64,000 nucleotides of DNA. Origin: Mesaphorura yosii (taxonomy: Eukaryota; Arthropoda; Collembola; Poduromorpha; Tullbergiidae). Shown here one piece after another: positions 12,009 to 23,045 of this stretch. Both the position numbers and the translations under genes were made by a program. The notes beneath the pieces are model-generated. The model saw nothing but the letters and a program-made list of their open reading frames with translations, searched no databases and had not been told where the DNA came from. Position 1 is the stretch's first letter; each line of letters opens with the position of its first letter. The stretch lies in assembly GCA_009869945.1 (NCBI GenBank), contig WIXG01000016.1:372001-436000 (forward strand), read 5' to 3'.

Positions 12009-12628
12009 TTACTTCCATCCAGCCATATCAGAGCTAGTATTTTCCTTTATCTAATCCGGGGTTTATGGAGTAATTGTCCACACAGCGTTAAATCAATCCA
12101 AGAGTGCGTGGATTCAAGAATTTGGGTAAGCTGGTGTACTCAAATGTTCTAGTGGTAAAACTAATGCTGGCGATGTAAATAGCTCTTAAACTATCTCTAC
12201 TGTCTGTGTCTGGTTCCTGCTGATAGTGCGAGCGAGTGGGGAAAGCTTGGCCGGCCGGCACTTACCTGAAATCTAGCTGCCAGTGGCGCTCTCCGTTGTA
12301 CCAAACAGCTGGACCCCGAACAACGAAATTGGCGCTAACCGGGAGGTGATATGATCTATCCGCTCGTCCTGGATTGGATGATACGAGAATAGTCTAGGAA
12401 AAAGGCGAACATCGAATGTACAGTGTAAGCTTTTATTACCCGGCCATTACAAAGCCATATCTTGTCCTGGTCGGCACCTGAAATGATTGACGGTGGCTAT
12501 TCTTTCCTGTCTAACTTGTATTTTCTCGAACACCAATTCTGCTCTTGTTAAGTCGGAGGTCCAAAGTTGACGCGGCGCTACTCAGGTTTAGACGAGATAA
12601 ACCTTTGTTTGTCGAGTAAGAGCTAAGA
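12009..12628 (-). CDS. Unrecognised short-exon gene (partial model)
   Basis: Four minus-strand exons agree in phase at every junction: 12628-12516 (113 nt, phase 2 in, phase 1 out), 12477-12440 (38 nt), 12393-12266 (128 nt) and 12033-12009 with a TAA stop. The encoded stretch includes LNKSRIGVREN, ADQDKIWLCNGRTILVSS, SYHLPVSANFVVRGPAVWYN and GERHWQLDF, then SSDMAGWK before the stop. All donors are GTAAG- or GTTAG-like and all acceptors end in AG after a pyrimidine run. The N-terminal exon and the start codon were not found; they would lie upstream, across the GALNT7 promoter region. No family was recognised, and the last 25-nt exon is the least certain part because its intron is 232 bases. 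Confidence 0.45.
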
Positions 12629-12952
12629 CTAGGACAAAAACTGAATAGAAGTCCTCAATTCCACTGTATTATTGTGTTTGCTGTTGCTGAATTTCTCAGG
12701 ACGTATTTGTTGAAGTTGAAGTTTGTAAGGCACTGATACACGTTGCTACGACCTCCCATGTGGCTTCGTTTTCCTTTATTAGGAGTTAATTAAAGCAGCG
12801 CAGCAGCAGCAATTTATGTACCAATGAACGAATGTGCCCCTGAAAGGAAACGTGTAATCATTCCTGAGCGCTTGAATTGGTCAGCCGGCAGTCTGAACTT
12901 TATCGACTACTATTATCATTCTTTACAGGTCTCGGAGGTTCTCACGTAAAAC

Positions 12953-15569
12953 ATGAATATTGTGGCTTGGAAACGTTCTCGGGTTGTGAAATTATGCGCT
13001 GCGGCATGCTTGATACTGCTGGTTTTATACTTATTCCTCGGGTCTAACAGCGATGGTCCAGTGTCTAGTTATGGTCAAGCAGCTCTTCATGCTGGAAGCG
13101 TAAGAATTTTATTCCTACTATTTCTATTAATCCGAAAGAAGCAATAATGTGGCAATGGCCAATTTATCAAACAGCAAAAGGGAAAAGCCGCGCCCTGGTT
13201 GACACCTGGTAAGCTTGGCAATTTTGAGCCCGAGGAAGAAGAAGTAGGCGACGAGCCTGGAGCAGGCGGTAAGCCGTACAGCCTTCCCGCAGACAAGAGA
13301 AGTGAAGGAGAAGAATCCGTGGGCAATTACGGGATGAACATGGCAGTCTCTGATGCGATTTCACTCGAGCGAGCGATTCCAGACACAAGAATGGATGAGT
13401 AAGTTTCTGGCAAATCGAGGATATCATTTTTGTATGCCTCAAAGTCAAAGTTTCCGTATGGCTGATTCTGATTCTGGTTTTATTTCAAGGTGTAAATACT
13501 GGAACTATCCAACGGACATGGGTCTGAAAGCTAGCGTAGTAATCGTTTTCCACAACGAAGGATGGTCCACACTCATGCGGAATGTGCACACTATCCTGAA
13601 GCGAACTCCTCCGGACCTGTTGAAGGAAGTTTTATTGGTAGACGACTTCAGCGATAAAGGTAAACAGTAAGCAGTCTATTGGATGATGAGGTGAAAGAAT
13701 TCGACCTCTCACGCTTCACCGGTGGGTCTCGGTTGCAGAAAATCTTAAAGGAAAACTTGACGACTACATCAAGCAATTTAATGGAAGAGTGAGACTGATT
13801 AGAAATGCGCAGAGGGAAGGCTTGATTCGCACCAGAACAATCGGAGCTCAAGAATCAAGGGGGGACGTCGTCGTCTTCCTGGATGCGCATTGCGAGGTAT
13901 GATCTTCATTACAATCAGTGCTCATAATCGTCGAAGGAAGAAAGCGTTGCTCAATGCATGCGAACTTTTGCCTCAGGTCAATCGCAATTGGCTTCCTCCA
14001 CTACTTGCGCCTATCTATCGTGACAAAACGATAATGACTGTGCCCTTTATCGATGGTGTTGATCATCAAACCTTCGAGTACCGCCCAGTTTACACTCCAG
14101 GAACACTGTTTCGAGGAATATTTGAATGGGGCATGTATTACAAGGAGACTGAGATACCTCCGAATATGGAGGCGAAAAGAAAACACAAGTCTGAACCTTA
14201 CAAGTAAGCCTCAAATGAGATGTCAAATGATTAAGTTCAACCATTTAGGCCATTTACAAGCAAATACGACGCTTGCGTTTTGGCAGGTCCCCGTCGCACG
14301 CGGGTGGATTGTTTGCAATAGACCGCAGTTACTTCCTTGAACTTGGCGCGTACGACCCTGGACTGCTCGTGTGGGGTAAGCGCTAAACGCTTGAGGCTAT
14401 TTAATTAATTATCAGTTGGAATGGACCTCTTTTTATCGCTTTCCCCTTCTAGGTGGTGAGAATTTTGAACTGTCGTTTAAGATTTGGCAATGCGGCGGTT
14501 CCATTGAATGGGTTCCGTGTTCACGCGTTGGACACGTGTACAGGGGATTTATGCCTTACAACTTTGGAAAGCTTGCAGAAAAGCACAAGGGCTCACTTAT
14601 CACTATTGTAAGATGATCGATTTATCTACCCAATGCCGTACGTTCTTGCACACGCTAGTTATGCAAATTGGCATTATCCTCACAGAACTACAAGCGCGTT
14701 ATCGAAGTATGGTTCGATGAAAAATACAAAGAATTCTTCTACACGAGGGAGCCAATGGCCAGATTCCTTGACCATGGCGATATAACTGATCAACTAGCAA
14801 TTAAGGAACGACTGAAATGCAAATCCTTCCAATGGTTCATGGATGAAGTGGCTCCAGGTACGTACATTGCGGAAGAGCATCCTAATCTGCTGTAATTTGT
14901 ACTGTAATGCACCTCTGATTTCTCACTAGACATGCTACTTAAATATCCTGAACTGCCGCCGAACCTTTTCTGGGGCGAGTTCAAGAATAAAGGAAGCAAT
15001 CAATGCATGGACACGATGGGCAGGCCAGCACCCACCAAAATGGGTGTATCAGGGTGTCATGGGTTTGGAAATAATCAGGTCCGCTATCGAAAGAGTCAGG
15101 CATGCGTTCATTATTTATGCACAGCACACATTACACATGCATGAATCAATTTATCCACATGTGAAATTCAATTGCCGTGAATGACTACAATTTTGGCACA
15201 ATTCTTGTGATTGTAGTTGGTGAGGTACAACGCTGAGGGACAACTTGGAATAGGAGAAAGATGTGTCGATGCTGATAAAAGCTCCGTCAAGCTGATTTAT
15301 TGTCCTTTGGGCCATGTGGATGGACCCTGGGTCTACGACGCAGTACGTTTTCCTAATTTTCATCCCAGTAACCACTCACCTGCTCCTACAGATAGCCTGG
15401 CTTGACGCTATATTTTCAAATCTTGCAGGAATCTGGAACGATGGTGCATAAGAAGTTGGACAAATGCCTTACAGTTCTGCCCAGTTCAAATCAATTAGTT
15501 TTACGGGAATGTGACAGCGAAAATACTTACCATAAATGGACGTGGAAGAAGTTGTCTCCGAAATATTAA
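12953..15569 (+). CDS. GALNT7: Polypeptide N-acetylgalactosaminyltransferase 7-like
   Basis: Golgi type II enzyme that adds GalNAc to glycopeptides in mucin-type O-glycosylation. The start follows an intron in the 5' UTR (acceptor ending about 12928). A short basic cytosolic end precedes the signal anchor [17 protein letters not shown], then the stem motif LGNFEP shared with GALNT7. Catalytic features are [27 protein letters not shown], the metal-binding DAHCE, and [20 protein letters not shown] with [12 protein letters not shown]-terminal ricin-type lectin domain contains [13 protein letters not shown] and KWTWKK, and the protein ends SPKY at the TAA 15567-15569. All key motifs are present, so it looks intact. 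Assignment to GALNT7 rather than another paralog rests on LGNFEP and overall similarity. Confidence 0.92.
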
Positions 15570-16102
15570 GTCAAGCCGCATTTAGGCATCGAGATATAAC
15601 CTAAAAATTCCATATCCGAATTCCATCTTGTTATTCTAGTTTTAGAATTTAGCTACCTCTGAATAGGTTCATACGTTTGTTATTTTAAATAGTGCATAAA
15701 TGCATCGTTAGTTTTTTGGGTTTGCTATTCAGCAGTCGACTGTTGAAATATTCCCTTAAAATTTTTATTCAGGAATGTAGGCAGGGTAACTTTTACTTAC
15801 GAAATTGCAGTATTAGCGAAGTTGGCATTTGCATATCGTGTCGCCAGGTTCTGATTGTGTGAGGTGCCACCTTTTACTTTCATGGAAAATACGACCCTGT
15901 CATCGAGAAGCACACGCCAATTTATTGCTTACACTTGGAAAACTTGGAAAAGGTCGCTTTTGGTTTATATTGCAATCATTATATTTTTGAAATGTGATAT
16001 TTACAAGTTTGCTTCACGTAGATATTAGTAAGAAAAAAATTAACTAAGCCTACGACGAAATGAGAATTAAGAATGTCGGCAGCCTCACGAAGAAATTAAA
16101 TT
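15570..16102. other. Convergent 3' flank of GALNT7 and the HIT-finger gene
   Basis: About 530 AT-rich bases between two converging genes; it should hold both 3' UTRs. No coding exon, RNA gene or repeat recognised. Confidence 0.6.
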
Positions 16103-16984
16103 TTATACAGTAATTTCTTGAGTTTCAATTTCAGCATGGCACAGATTGATCTCCAAATTCTTCTTGTAGCATTCTAAACTGCATAGTGGAACTTTGGTCT
16201 TTGAACAAACGTACTTTCGGGGGTTCAGACATCCAGCCACGCCACACCGCTTCGAAGTTTCAGTCCTATAAGTAGAAATTTTATGGTTAATGGGTCTTCC
16301 GCTCTTCACTATTGCTGACCATGAAGTTTTTTACCGATAATTTGATGATATAGAGAGACCAATTTCTTTTGGAAACGTGATGTAGTTTCCGGAGTTGTTA
16401 CTTAAATATATACTCCTCTGCTTGGCATCATTGACCGTATTTATACTATTTGCGGTAGTGCTCCTCTGCGCGTGCTGACCTTCCACTCCCACGAATGAAG
16501 ACACCAGCACCGGCGCTTCATCAGCATTGCCTAACATTGCGAGCCCAGCGAACTTGTCCTGCTTGGCGCAGTAGGATGATATCTCCGGACAAGCAGTAGT
16601 GAGGGTGAGGGCAGCAAAGGCCCCGCTTGTCGTGGACTGGATTTCAGGTTGACAGCTCACGTTGTTTCTTACTTGGTCGGTGCTACCTGATAGTAAGTTT
16701 GGAATTTCCGGTGGACTCACCAGAAGCGGCGACTTATTGGGAGTCAACAAGACTGTCGTGGGGCTAATTTTCGTCTTAGCCCTTCTGAGCGTCGGCGAGA
16801 TATTTGGTTGTGGCAATAACGGCGATGGCGTTCCTCGAGAGTTGGAAGGGCTGCAGGACCTGTGCTTGGTTGTAGAAAATAGTGGGGTGAAGTAGTAATC
16901 GTCTTCTGATACCGGCGTTCCTGCCTCTTCACGTAATTTGCGCTTCTCGGCTAGTCTCGCCGACTTCTTCGGCTCTGACGTCAT
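16103..16984 (-). CDS. INO80B: HIT-type zinc finger protein, INO80B-like
   Basis: Two exons: 16984 to about 16338 and 16265-16103, joined at CG|G to give an arginine. The C-terminus is a single HIT-type zinc finger: CGVAGCLNPRKYVCS, then TKVPLCSLECYKKNLEINLC. This closely resembles the C-terminal finger of INO80B (ZNHIT4, yeast Ies2), a subunit of the INO80 chromatin remodeller. The N-terminus has SARLAEKRKLREEAG, a basic stretch that may be a reduced PAPA-1 region, followed by about 190 low-complexity residues rich in Ser, Thr and Pro. At about 270 residues it is shorter than human INO80B, and the usual adjacency of the basic region and the finger is lost. The zinc finger is clear; the INO80B identity is likely but not certain. 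Confidence 0.65.
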
Positions 16985-17380
16985 TTTTCTTTAGATGTTC
17001 GAATGCTTAGGCTTAGGTGTGATTCCACGCTGACGCTGATACTTCGTTTCACGGTTTCACAACCAAGGCTCTCTCTGAACTATCAAACATCCAAACCAGT
17101 CTGACCCAAACAAACAAATCAATAAACAATGAATTCATTTAAATTCAAGCACTCTTTCTTCCCGCGAATCCAAGTTATGACAAACTGAATGTGATCCTGA
17201 CTTGACGGGATCTCGAACTGAAACTGACCCCAGATGAGAGAAGATGAAAAAGGGCTCTTACCAGCATAGCCAATTCGCAAACATTAAGGCACTTTCATTT
17301 TCAGTCTTCAATTTTCAATGAGAACTAGTATGTGTTTATTGACTGTTTGAATGTTCTTGAGTAATGATACTTATAGGACG
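16985..17380. other. Intergenic region, TRNT1 3' end to HIT-finger gene start
   Basis: About 400 bases between two genes in tandem on the minus strand. It should hold the TRNT1 3' UTR and the promoter of the HIT-finger gene. Nothing else recognised. Confidence 0.5.
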
Positions 17381-19276
17381 CTACAATTTAGCAACTATTT
17401 CTTTAACCTTTGGTACCAATTCCTCACATGTTAGTGTAAAATTAGAATCAATCCAGTTTTCCTTCAGTTCAAGCATCACATGAGACATTAATTTTGCTGG
17501 ATAAATAAAATCAAATGAAAAAGCTACTGCATTCATTCCTTCTTGCTTAGAATTGATTTTCAGAATTTGTGATGGCTTACGTGGGACGCCGTGTTCCTTC
17601 AACATGTGCCCATTTACAGGAAATTTCGGAACCACCCATGACTCAAATTCCTTGACTAAATTAACACAGCCATTGTATGTGAGGAGTTCGATTATCCACT
17701 GTTTAACCAGGTGGGAAGGAGCTTTGGAGAAAACTAGAAGTTTCTGGTATGGCCTAATCAGAGACAAGTCGTTAGTCGCCACAATGTAAAGAACCAATAT
17801 GGATCCCATATCTGTATTTACCGAATTGGAATTTCATGAGGCGTATCTCCCCTGTGAAGCACTATGAAAAAGCAAAGGTCACGCTCAAAAGCGCTGAGTC
17901 GTAGCCTTTTGTGCATGTTTTGCACCTGAGAAAATGAATGTGCACTCTTTGAGTTCGACATAAAAGAATAAGTGCCAAGTGTAATTACTCACCTCATCTT
18001 TATCCCTGAGAAGAGCACTCAGCAAAGTAATTGGATTGTAATTGAGCTTCTGATTATCTAGTCTCGCCATGATCACTTTAAACTCGCCAATGTCAGGTTC
18101 ATCAGGTAAACCAATATGGCTTCCAACCCCTAATTCCAGCATTTTCAGCATTAAAGACCCAGCATATGGCCCGCCCAGTATTTTTCTCAATTCCACCCAC
18201 AACCGTTCTCCAGAAATCATGTCCAGTCCACCCACGTGTCTTTTTATTGCTTCAAGAGTCCCTCTTTCGTGGTTGTCTGGACTGGTTGCAATTCTTCCGT
18301 AGAATCTGCGAATAGAATAGATTTGATGGAAACGAACGTCAAAATTCATTGAGAGATTAGGAGATGAGCTTCATATTACGAACCTGAAGTATCGCAAAAT
18401 TCGCAAATAGTCTTCTTGAATTCGATCTTCTGCCACTCCGACAAATCGTACTCGATGATTTTTCAAGTCGTAAATTCCATTATGATAGTCGTAAATTTTG
18501 CCCTCAAAATCTAAACAGAAAAGACCAAGAAATAGAAATAATATTTGTTGCTCCAAGAAATACAAGCAAGGTCAAAATCATACCGAGAAACATGGAATTA
18601 ATTGTTAGGTCCCTTCTTCCTGCGTCTACTTCCCAGTCAGTCGTGAATTCTACTTCTGCATGTCGCCCGTCTGTGACAACATCTACCCGCAAAGTAGTTA
18701 CCTTCATGAAAAAAATGAAATGAAAGCAAGGTTGTAATTTCATTCTGGTGAGTTTGCATTGATATAACTGATCTAACCTCGAAATTTTCTTTGTCATTGA
18801 TTCGTGGAGTGATTGTTCCATGTTTCTCGCCATTCATGTTAATCATTCGAACATTTTCCTTCTCGAATATTGCTTTCATCTGGGACGGAGTCGCCGTCGT
18901 TGCGAAATCAATGTCTTCCGGTTTCTTATTGGATATCAAATCCCTATCGCATAACACCAGACACCAATACTCTCATTACAAAATACGTCAAAAGGAAAAT
19001 ATGTATTTTCTATTACCTGACGGCTCCACCTGCCATTCTGATTTCGTAACCATATTTCTTAAATAGTTCGTGCAAGGTTTCTAGCTCAGGAGTGAAGAGC
19101 TCCTTCAGAAGTTGTTGGTTTTCTAGTTGCATTATATTAAGATGTCCGAGCACAATCTTTGGATATCGTTTGTGTCTGACAATGGCAAAGGATCTGCTGC
19201 TCGAGTGAATTTGTCTAGCAGCCTGATGAAATTTGGATGTCCAACTCCACCTGAAATATGTCACCGGCCTCGGCAT
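17381..19276 (-). CDS. TRNT1: CCA-adding tRNA nucleotidyltransferase (TRNT1)
   Basis: Adds the CCA end to tRNAs in mitochondria, cytosol and nucleus. The ATG at 19276 starts [20 protein letters not shown], rich in Arg, Ser and aromatic residues with no acidic residue, as expected of a mitochondrial presequence. A second in-frame ATG at about 19133 ([13 protein letters not shown]) begins where the conserved enzyme begins. Class II nucleotidyltransferase motifs appear in order: [80 protein letters not shown] and [13 protein letters not shown]. The stop is at 17381-17383. It is complete and lies downstream of the FASTKD gene in tandem. Confidence 0.95.
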
Positions 19277-19488
19277 ACGACTCTACAACCGATAAAAAGA
19301 TTATGGGACGGTTTGTTCGAACGTTCGCATTAAAGGCGATAACTCTGAACTGTGATCAACCTGGTTAATCGACTACAATATTAAGAGCCGACAGCCGGAA
19401 GAATAGGAAGTCTAGACTTACCAAACTTAGGAATGTGAATGTCGACAAGACGGACTTGACGGCGTTCATGCAGACTATCGAGGCTCAC

Positions 19489-19675
19489 CAGATTTATTGA
19501 CAAATTGAGGTTGAAACGTCCAGGTGACTTCGCTAACTTCAGTTAAGTCTAAGATTGGTGAATTGATGCAATCGCAGTTCACTTTCAAATGAACGTTTGT
19601 TTGAATCGACGTGAAGGGTGAAACTCCCGCTGACTTTGTTGCTTCAATTGAAGAAGCTTGAACTTCAGAAGACAT
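19489..19675 (-). CDS. Small ORF in the TRNT1 upstream region
   Basis: An ATG at 19675 opens a 62-codon frame (MSSEVQASSIEATKSAG and on) that ends at a GTGAGC donor after 19489. Spliced in phase 1 to the exon starting at 19282 it would continue [20 protein letters not shown] and stop, reading through the TRNT1 start codon in another frame. An overlapping frame from about 19550 contains VSLDSLHERRQVRLVDIHIP and ends at a second donor 67 bases on, also in phase 1. Both may be 5' leader exons of TRNT1 with an upstream ORF, or a small separate protein. No family was recognised. Confidence 0.25.
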
Positions 19676-19808
19676 AATACATTATTTGGGAAAATTTTTA
19701 AGGAAAATGTGAGCGATTCGTAATGATGTATTTAAATAACAAAATTCGACGATCATGATCAAGAAAATCAATTTTATTAGTGCTTAATTTAACCATTTCG
19801 TTGTATAT

Positions 19809-22089
19809 CTACTTCCAGTACTTGTCTACCACATCCCTCACTTTGTGCATCAAGAAGGGAATCTTCTCGTAGTCTTGTAAAGCCTGCCATCGTTTTATGT
19901 CAATAGGTATGACGGGATGTCCGAACTTTTCTATTATCCTTAACTCCAGTGCACTGGTGCCACGCATTCGGTTTGTGTTGTTGGCATACGATTCTTGCAG
20001 AAAAGCCTTCATCATAACGCTAAAGCCAGAAACTCAGAATTAGGCCGTTTACAAATTGTGGATTGACTATTTGGACAATCTTACATGATGCTATCTGGTG
20101 GTAACTGCAGCTCGCTGATAAGTCGTGGTCTGTCATTAATTGCCATAGGAAATCCGCCCTTTCGCATGACGATACCGTGGTCTGAATAACCAATTAAGGC
20201 ATAAGTGCACGACACTCATACGCTGTAGTCGGCCGAAACCTTGGCTTTCAAAATACCTATGTGAAATCCTTCATGAACCAGTCCACTGATGACGTATTTG
20301 TCCCCGCCAAAGCCAGATTCCAGTGCTCCTTTCAATTGGTATTGCTTTGGCAAGTTGAGAAGTCTGTTTTTCCAGCCTTCCACCATCGACATCGGTGGGA
20401 ATGGGCCTTCGTACGATGGGTGCAGGTATTTGACCGCATTGTATAAAACCATCAGCAAATGTGGTGAGGACGTCTTTAAGAACTTCTCAAGGCGTAAGAA
20501 GTAATCTTCCGAAAGCAGCCTAGATATCAGTGATTGTGGGAAAATGTCTAACGCCAACAAATCCACAGCTATTGTCACTTCTTGGGACGCCATATCCTAT
20601 TCGAAAATAAATGAAAATATTAGAACTCTACAACGCATGCATTGGTCGTCAATTACTCGCCTTTGTCAATGCAGGGTGCTCAGCTAGAACTTGTTCCAAT
20701 ACTTTAAGGCTTTCCGGTTTGTAGTTTGCCATCGAGAACACTCTGACTAGAGACGTGTACAGCCGATCATCGTTGAGCATAACTGAAGGGTCCTCTACTA
20801 ATAGCTCAGCCAAATAATCCAAATACTCTATATTAACGTGTCTCTGTGCACAAAAATTAAAATGCATTACAGTTACAAATTCAAAACATGCGGCATTGTT
20901 CAGGACTTTCTTAGTCTGGAGTAATTACCATTAATGACACGGATTTGGCCGACCACAGCGCAAGCATTTTGTCCTTCCGGTTGACCAACGTGCTGCATAC
21001 TGCCTCAGCAAAGTCGTCATTGTAAAATGAAGTCGTACTCCCCTTCCCATTGTGCACACGTTTTGAAAGTTTGAAGATTGTTGTATTAATTTCATTTCCC
21101 GTTAGGCTGTCTATTGAGTTTATGATTGTGGTGAAACAGGATTGTTTCAGCAGCTCAAAGTTCTTATTTTGATTTTGTGAATCACTTAAAGCACTCATCT
21201 CCCACAGAATTATCGCGGCTTGCTTGGCAGTCAATTGCTTTGCCAATGCCAATAGAGCGTCAATAATCAGCTGGATATTGTTTTCAGCAATTTGATATCG
21301 ACAAGCATAGCACAAATTATCCACCAGTAATTGCGCATTGTCTAACTCAAGTTGACTCGGAAGCTGGGTTTCAAAAACAACTGGTAAAGCTAACTTCAGA
21401 GCTGAAACGAGAGGCGTCTCGGTGGTTCTGTCGAGAAGGAAGTGGAGATAGGAAATTTCCTTCAACGAAAGCATGTTGGCTTGCTTTGATAGAATTCTGA
21501 ACATTATCTGTAGCGTCGAATTTGATGGTGGTGCTCCTAAAAGCACTAGAACCTTGGCCGCATTCAAAAGTGTGTGTGTCTTAAACCAGCGCCCTCGATT
21601 TCGAAGGACCTTACACAGCTTTTGCATTACAACACTATTGAGAATATCTTTTCTTCCTGCGTCAGACCTGAAAATATAAGGGTCAGAATGTCAACAATAC
21701 TGTAGTAGGAACAAAAATTTTTTATTATTAAATTTAGTAGACCCCCCCCCCCCCAAAAAAAAAAAAATATATTGAAGTTTGAATATTTACTTCACATCTC
21801 TGCTAAGCATGACGAACGAGTCGATGAATCTGTGTATTAGTTCGTCATCCAATGTCTTTTCCAGAGTTGTCTTTTCGAACAGCCTGTCCAGTTCGTCTAA
21901 GCTCCGAACGGCTCTAATCTGTTTTGTCAACTCGATTACGAGATCATCCCTTTCTTTACCCGGCGACACCGGCTCGGGTGCCACATGTCTCCGGGCAGCC
22001 AGCTGGACCAGTGGATCAAGTTTTGGGAGTAACTGCGATGTGACTGAGCTAGCTGCAAGAATGAATATGAGATTTGAGCGAAGTTTCAT
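19809..22089 (-). CDS. FAST kinase domain family protein with RAP domain
   Basis: FASTKD proteins act on RNA in mitochondria, controlling stability and processing of mitochondrial transcripts. The ATG at 22089 begins MKLRSNLIFILAASSVTSQL, a plausible mitochondrial presequence. The body is alpha-helical and leucine-rich (KTHTLLNAAKVLVLLGAP, AKQAAIILWEMSALS), like the helical repeats of the family. The C-terminus has ELRIIEKFGHPVIPIDIKRW, then QDYEKIPFLMHKVRDVV, which fits the RAP domain that closes FASTKD proteins. It stops at 19809. It may be FASTKD4/TBRG4-like, but I could not separate the paralogs. One intron carries a C13A13 homopolymer tract (plus strand). Confidence 0.72.
21742..21767. 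repeat. Homopolymer tract C13A13 in an intron
   Basis: Thirteen C followed by thirteen A on the plus strand, inside an intron of the FASTKD gene. On the transcribed strand it reads T13G13, so it could serve as, or interfere with, a polypyrimidine tract. Length is prone to sequencing error. Confidence 0.9.
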
Positions 22090-23045
22090 GTTTCATGTTC
22101 CTTTACTTTCATAGATTACGTTTATCGTGTTGTACGCTCGACAGGAAATACGACCGAACTCCGAGACTTCTCACGCGAACTGGTAGAGTAAATGGATCCT
22201 CAAACGGCTGAACTTTGGGCTTGGCCAGGGTCAGTAGGAATCTTCGAATCATGGTGACTTCACGTAAAAGTCACAAATGCGCGGTGTAACTTCGTATTCC
22301 CTGGCCGATCTGCGAACACGACTGTCACCACCTCGTGCCTGGCTTAATCAGAGCAACCTTGGACCGGATACCGGACCTTCACGGGTCGATGGAGGAATGA
22401 ACAACTATCACCTACTTCCAATCAAAGTAGGATGAGTTTCTACAGATAGTTAAAATTCTGCAACAACGAGAGATCTCTTCTGTGCTTCTCTCACATGCAC
22501 ATTTGACTGAAGAATTTTCGTGCGTGAGGAATTTCTCACCCCAAGGAAAGCATATTGGCTCTCATTGCCTTCCTAGCTTTGGACGTTGGGACCATTCGAA
22601 CAAAGTGACTGGAAAATTGGTATCTGCGTCAACTTACTTTCCAGAAGAAATATATGCTAAATGACCAAAGTTGAGCTTTGGGTTTAGCACCGAGTAGAAA
22701 CGACAGAAATACGTGCTGATGTACGTTCTTGAAAATGATAATGATACTGCAGATTCTTTCGAGTCCCAGTAGGAGCAAGGCGGAATAAAATTTATTGGGC
22801 AGGAGCCTCCAGCCCCTCCAAATTAGTAACCTTTGGCTACATACTAACTGTTAGAATCAAACACAGACAGTAGAAATTCTGCAGAGATACCTGTTTCGGC
22901 GAATTCAATGAGCTCGTGGCTGAAGGGTTGACCACCCGTTGAGTCTCATCGATCAAACTACCTAATAATTTCATATCACAGCACAGTTGCGCTAATTGTA
23001 TAAAATATATCAGGAACAGAAAATATAAAAGCCTAAGGCCACACG
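22090..23045. other. Divergent intergenic region, FASTKD / CFAP44
   Basis: About 950 bases between two divergent starts. I looked for WD-repeat exons belonging to CFAP44 and saw none on the plus strand. It presumably holds two promoters. Confidence 0.6.
22999..23030 (+). promoter_or_regulatory. Candidate TATA boxes of the CFAP44-like gene
   Basis: TATAAAATA at 22999 and TATAAAA at 23024 lie 39 and 16 bases before the ATG at 23046. If the first is used, transcription would start only about 15 bases before the ATG, arguing that this ATG is the true gene start and that no upstream exon is missing. The region is AT-rich, so chance is possible. Confidence 0.3.

Noticed and set aside
12660-12760. 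Minus-strand frame starting MGGRSNVYQCLTNF as a possible first exon of the unrecognised gene at 12009-12628.
   Set aside because: Its only in-phase donor would leave an intron of about 36 bases, too short to accept without RNA evidence.
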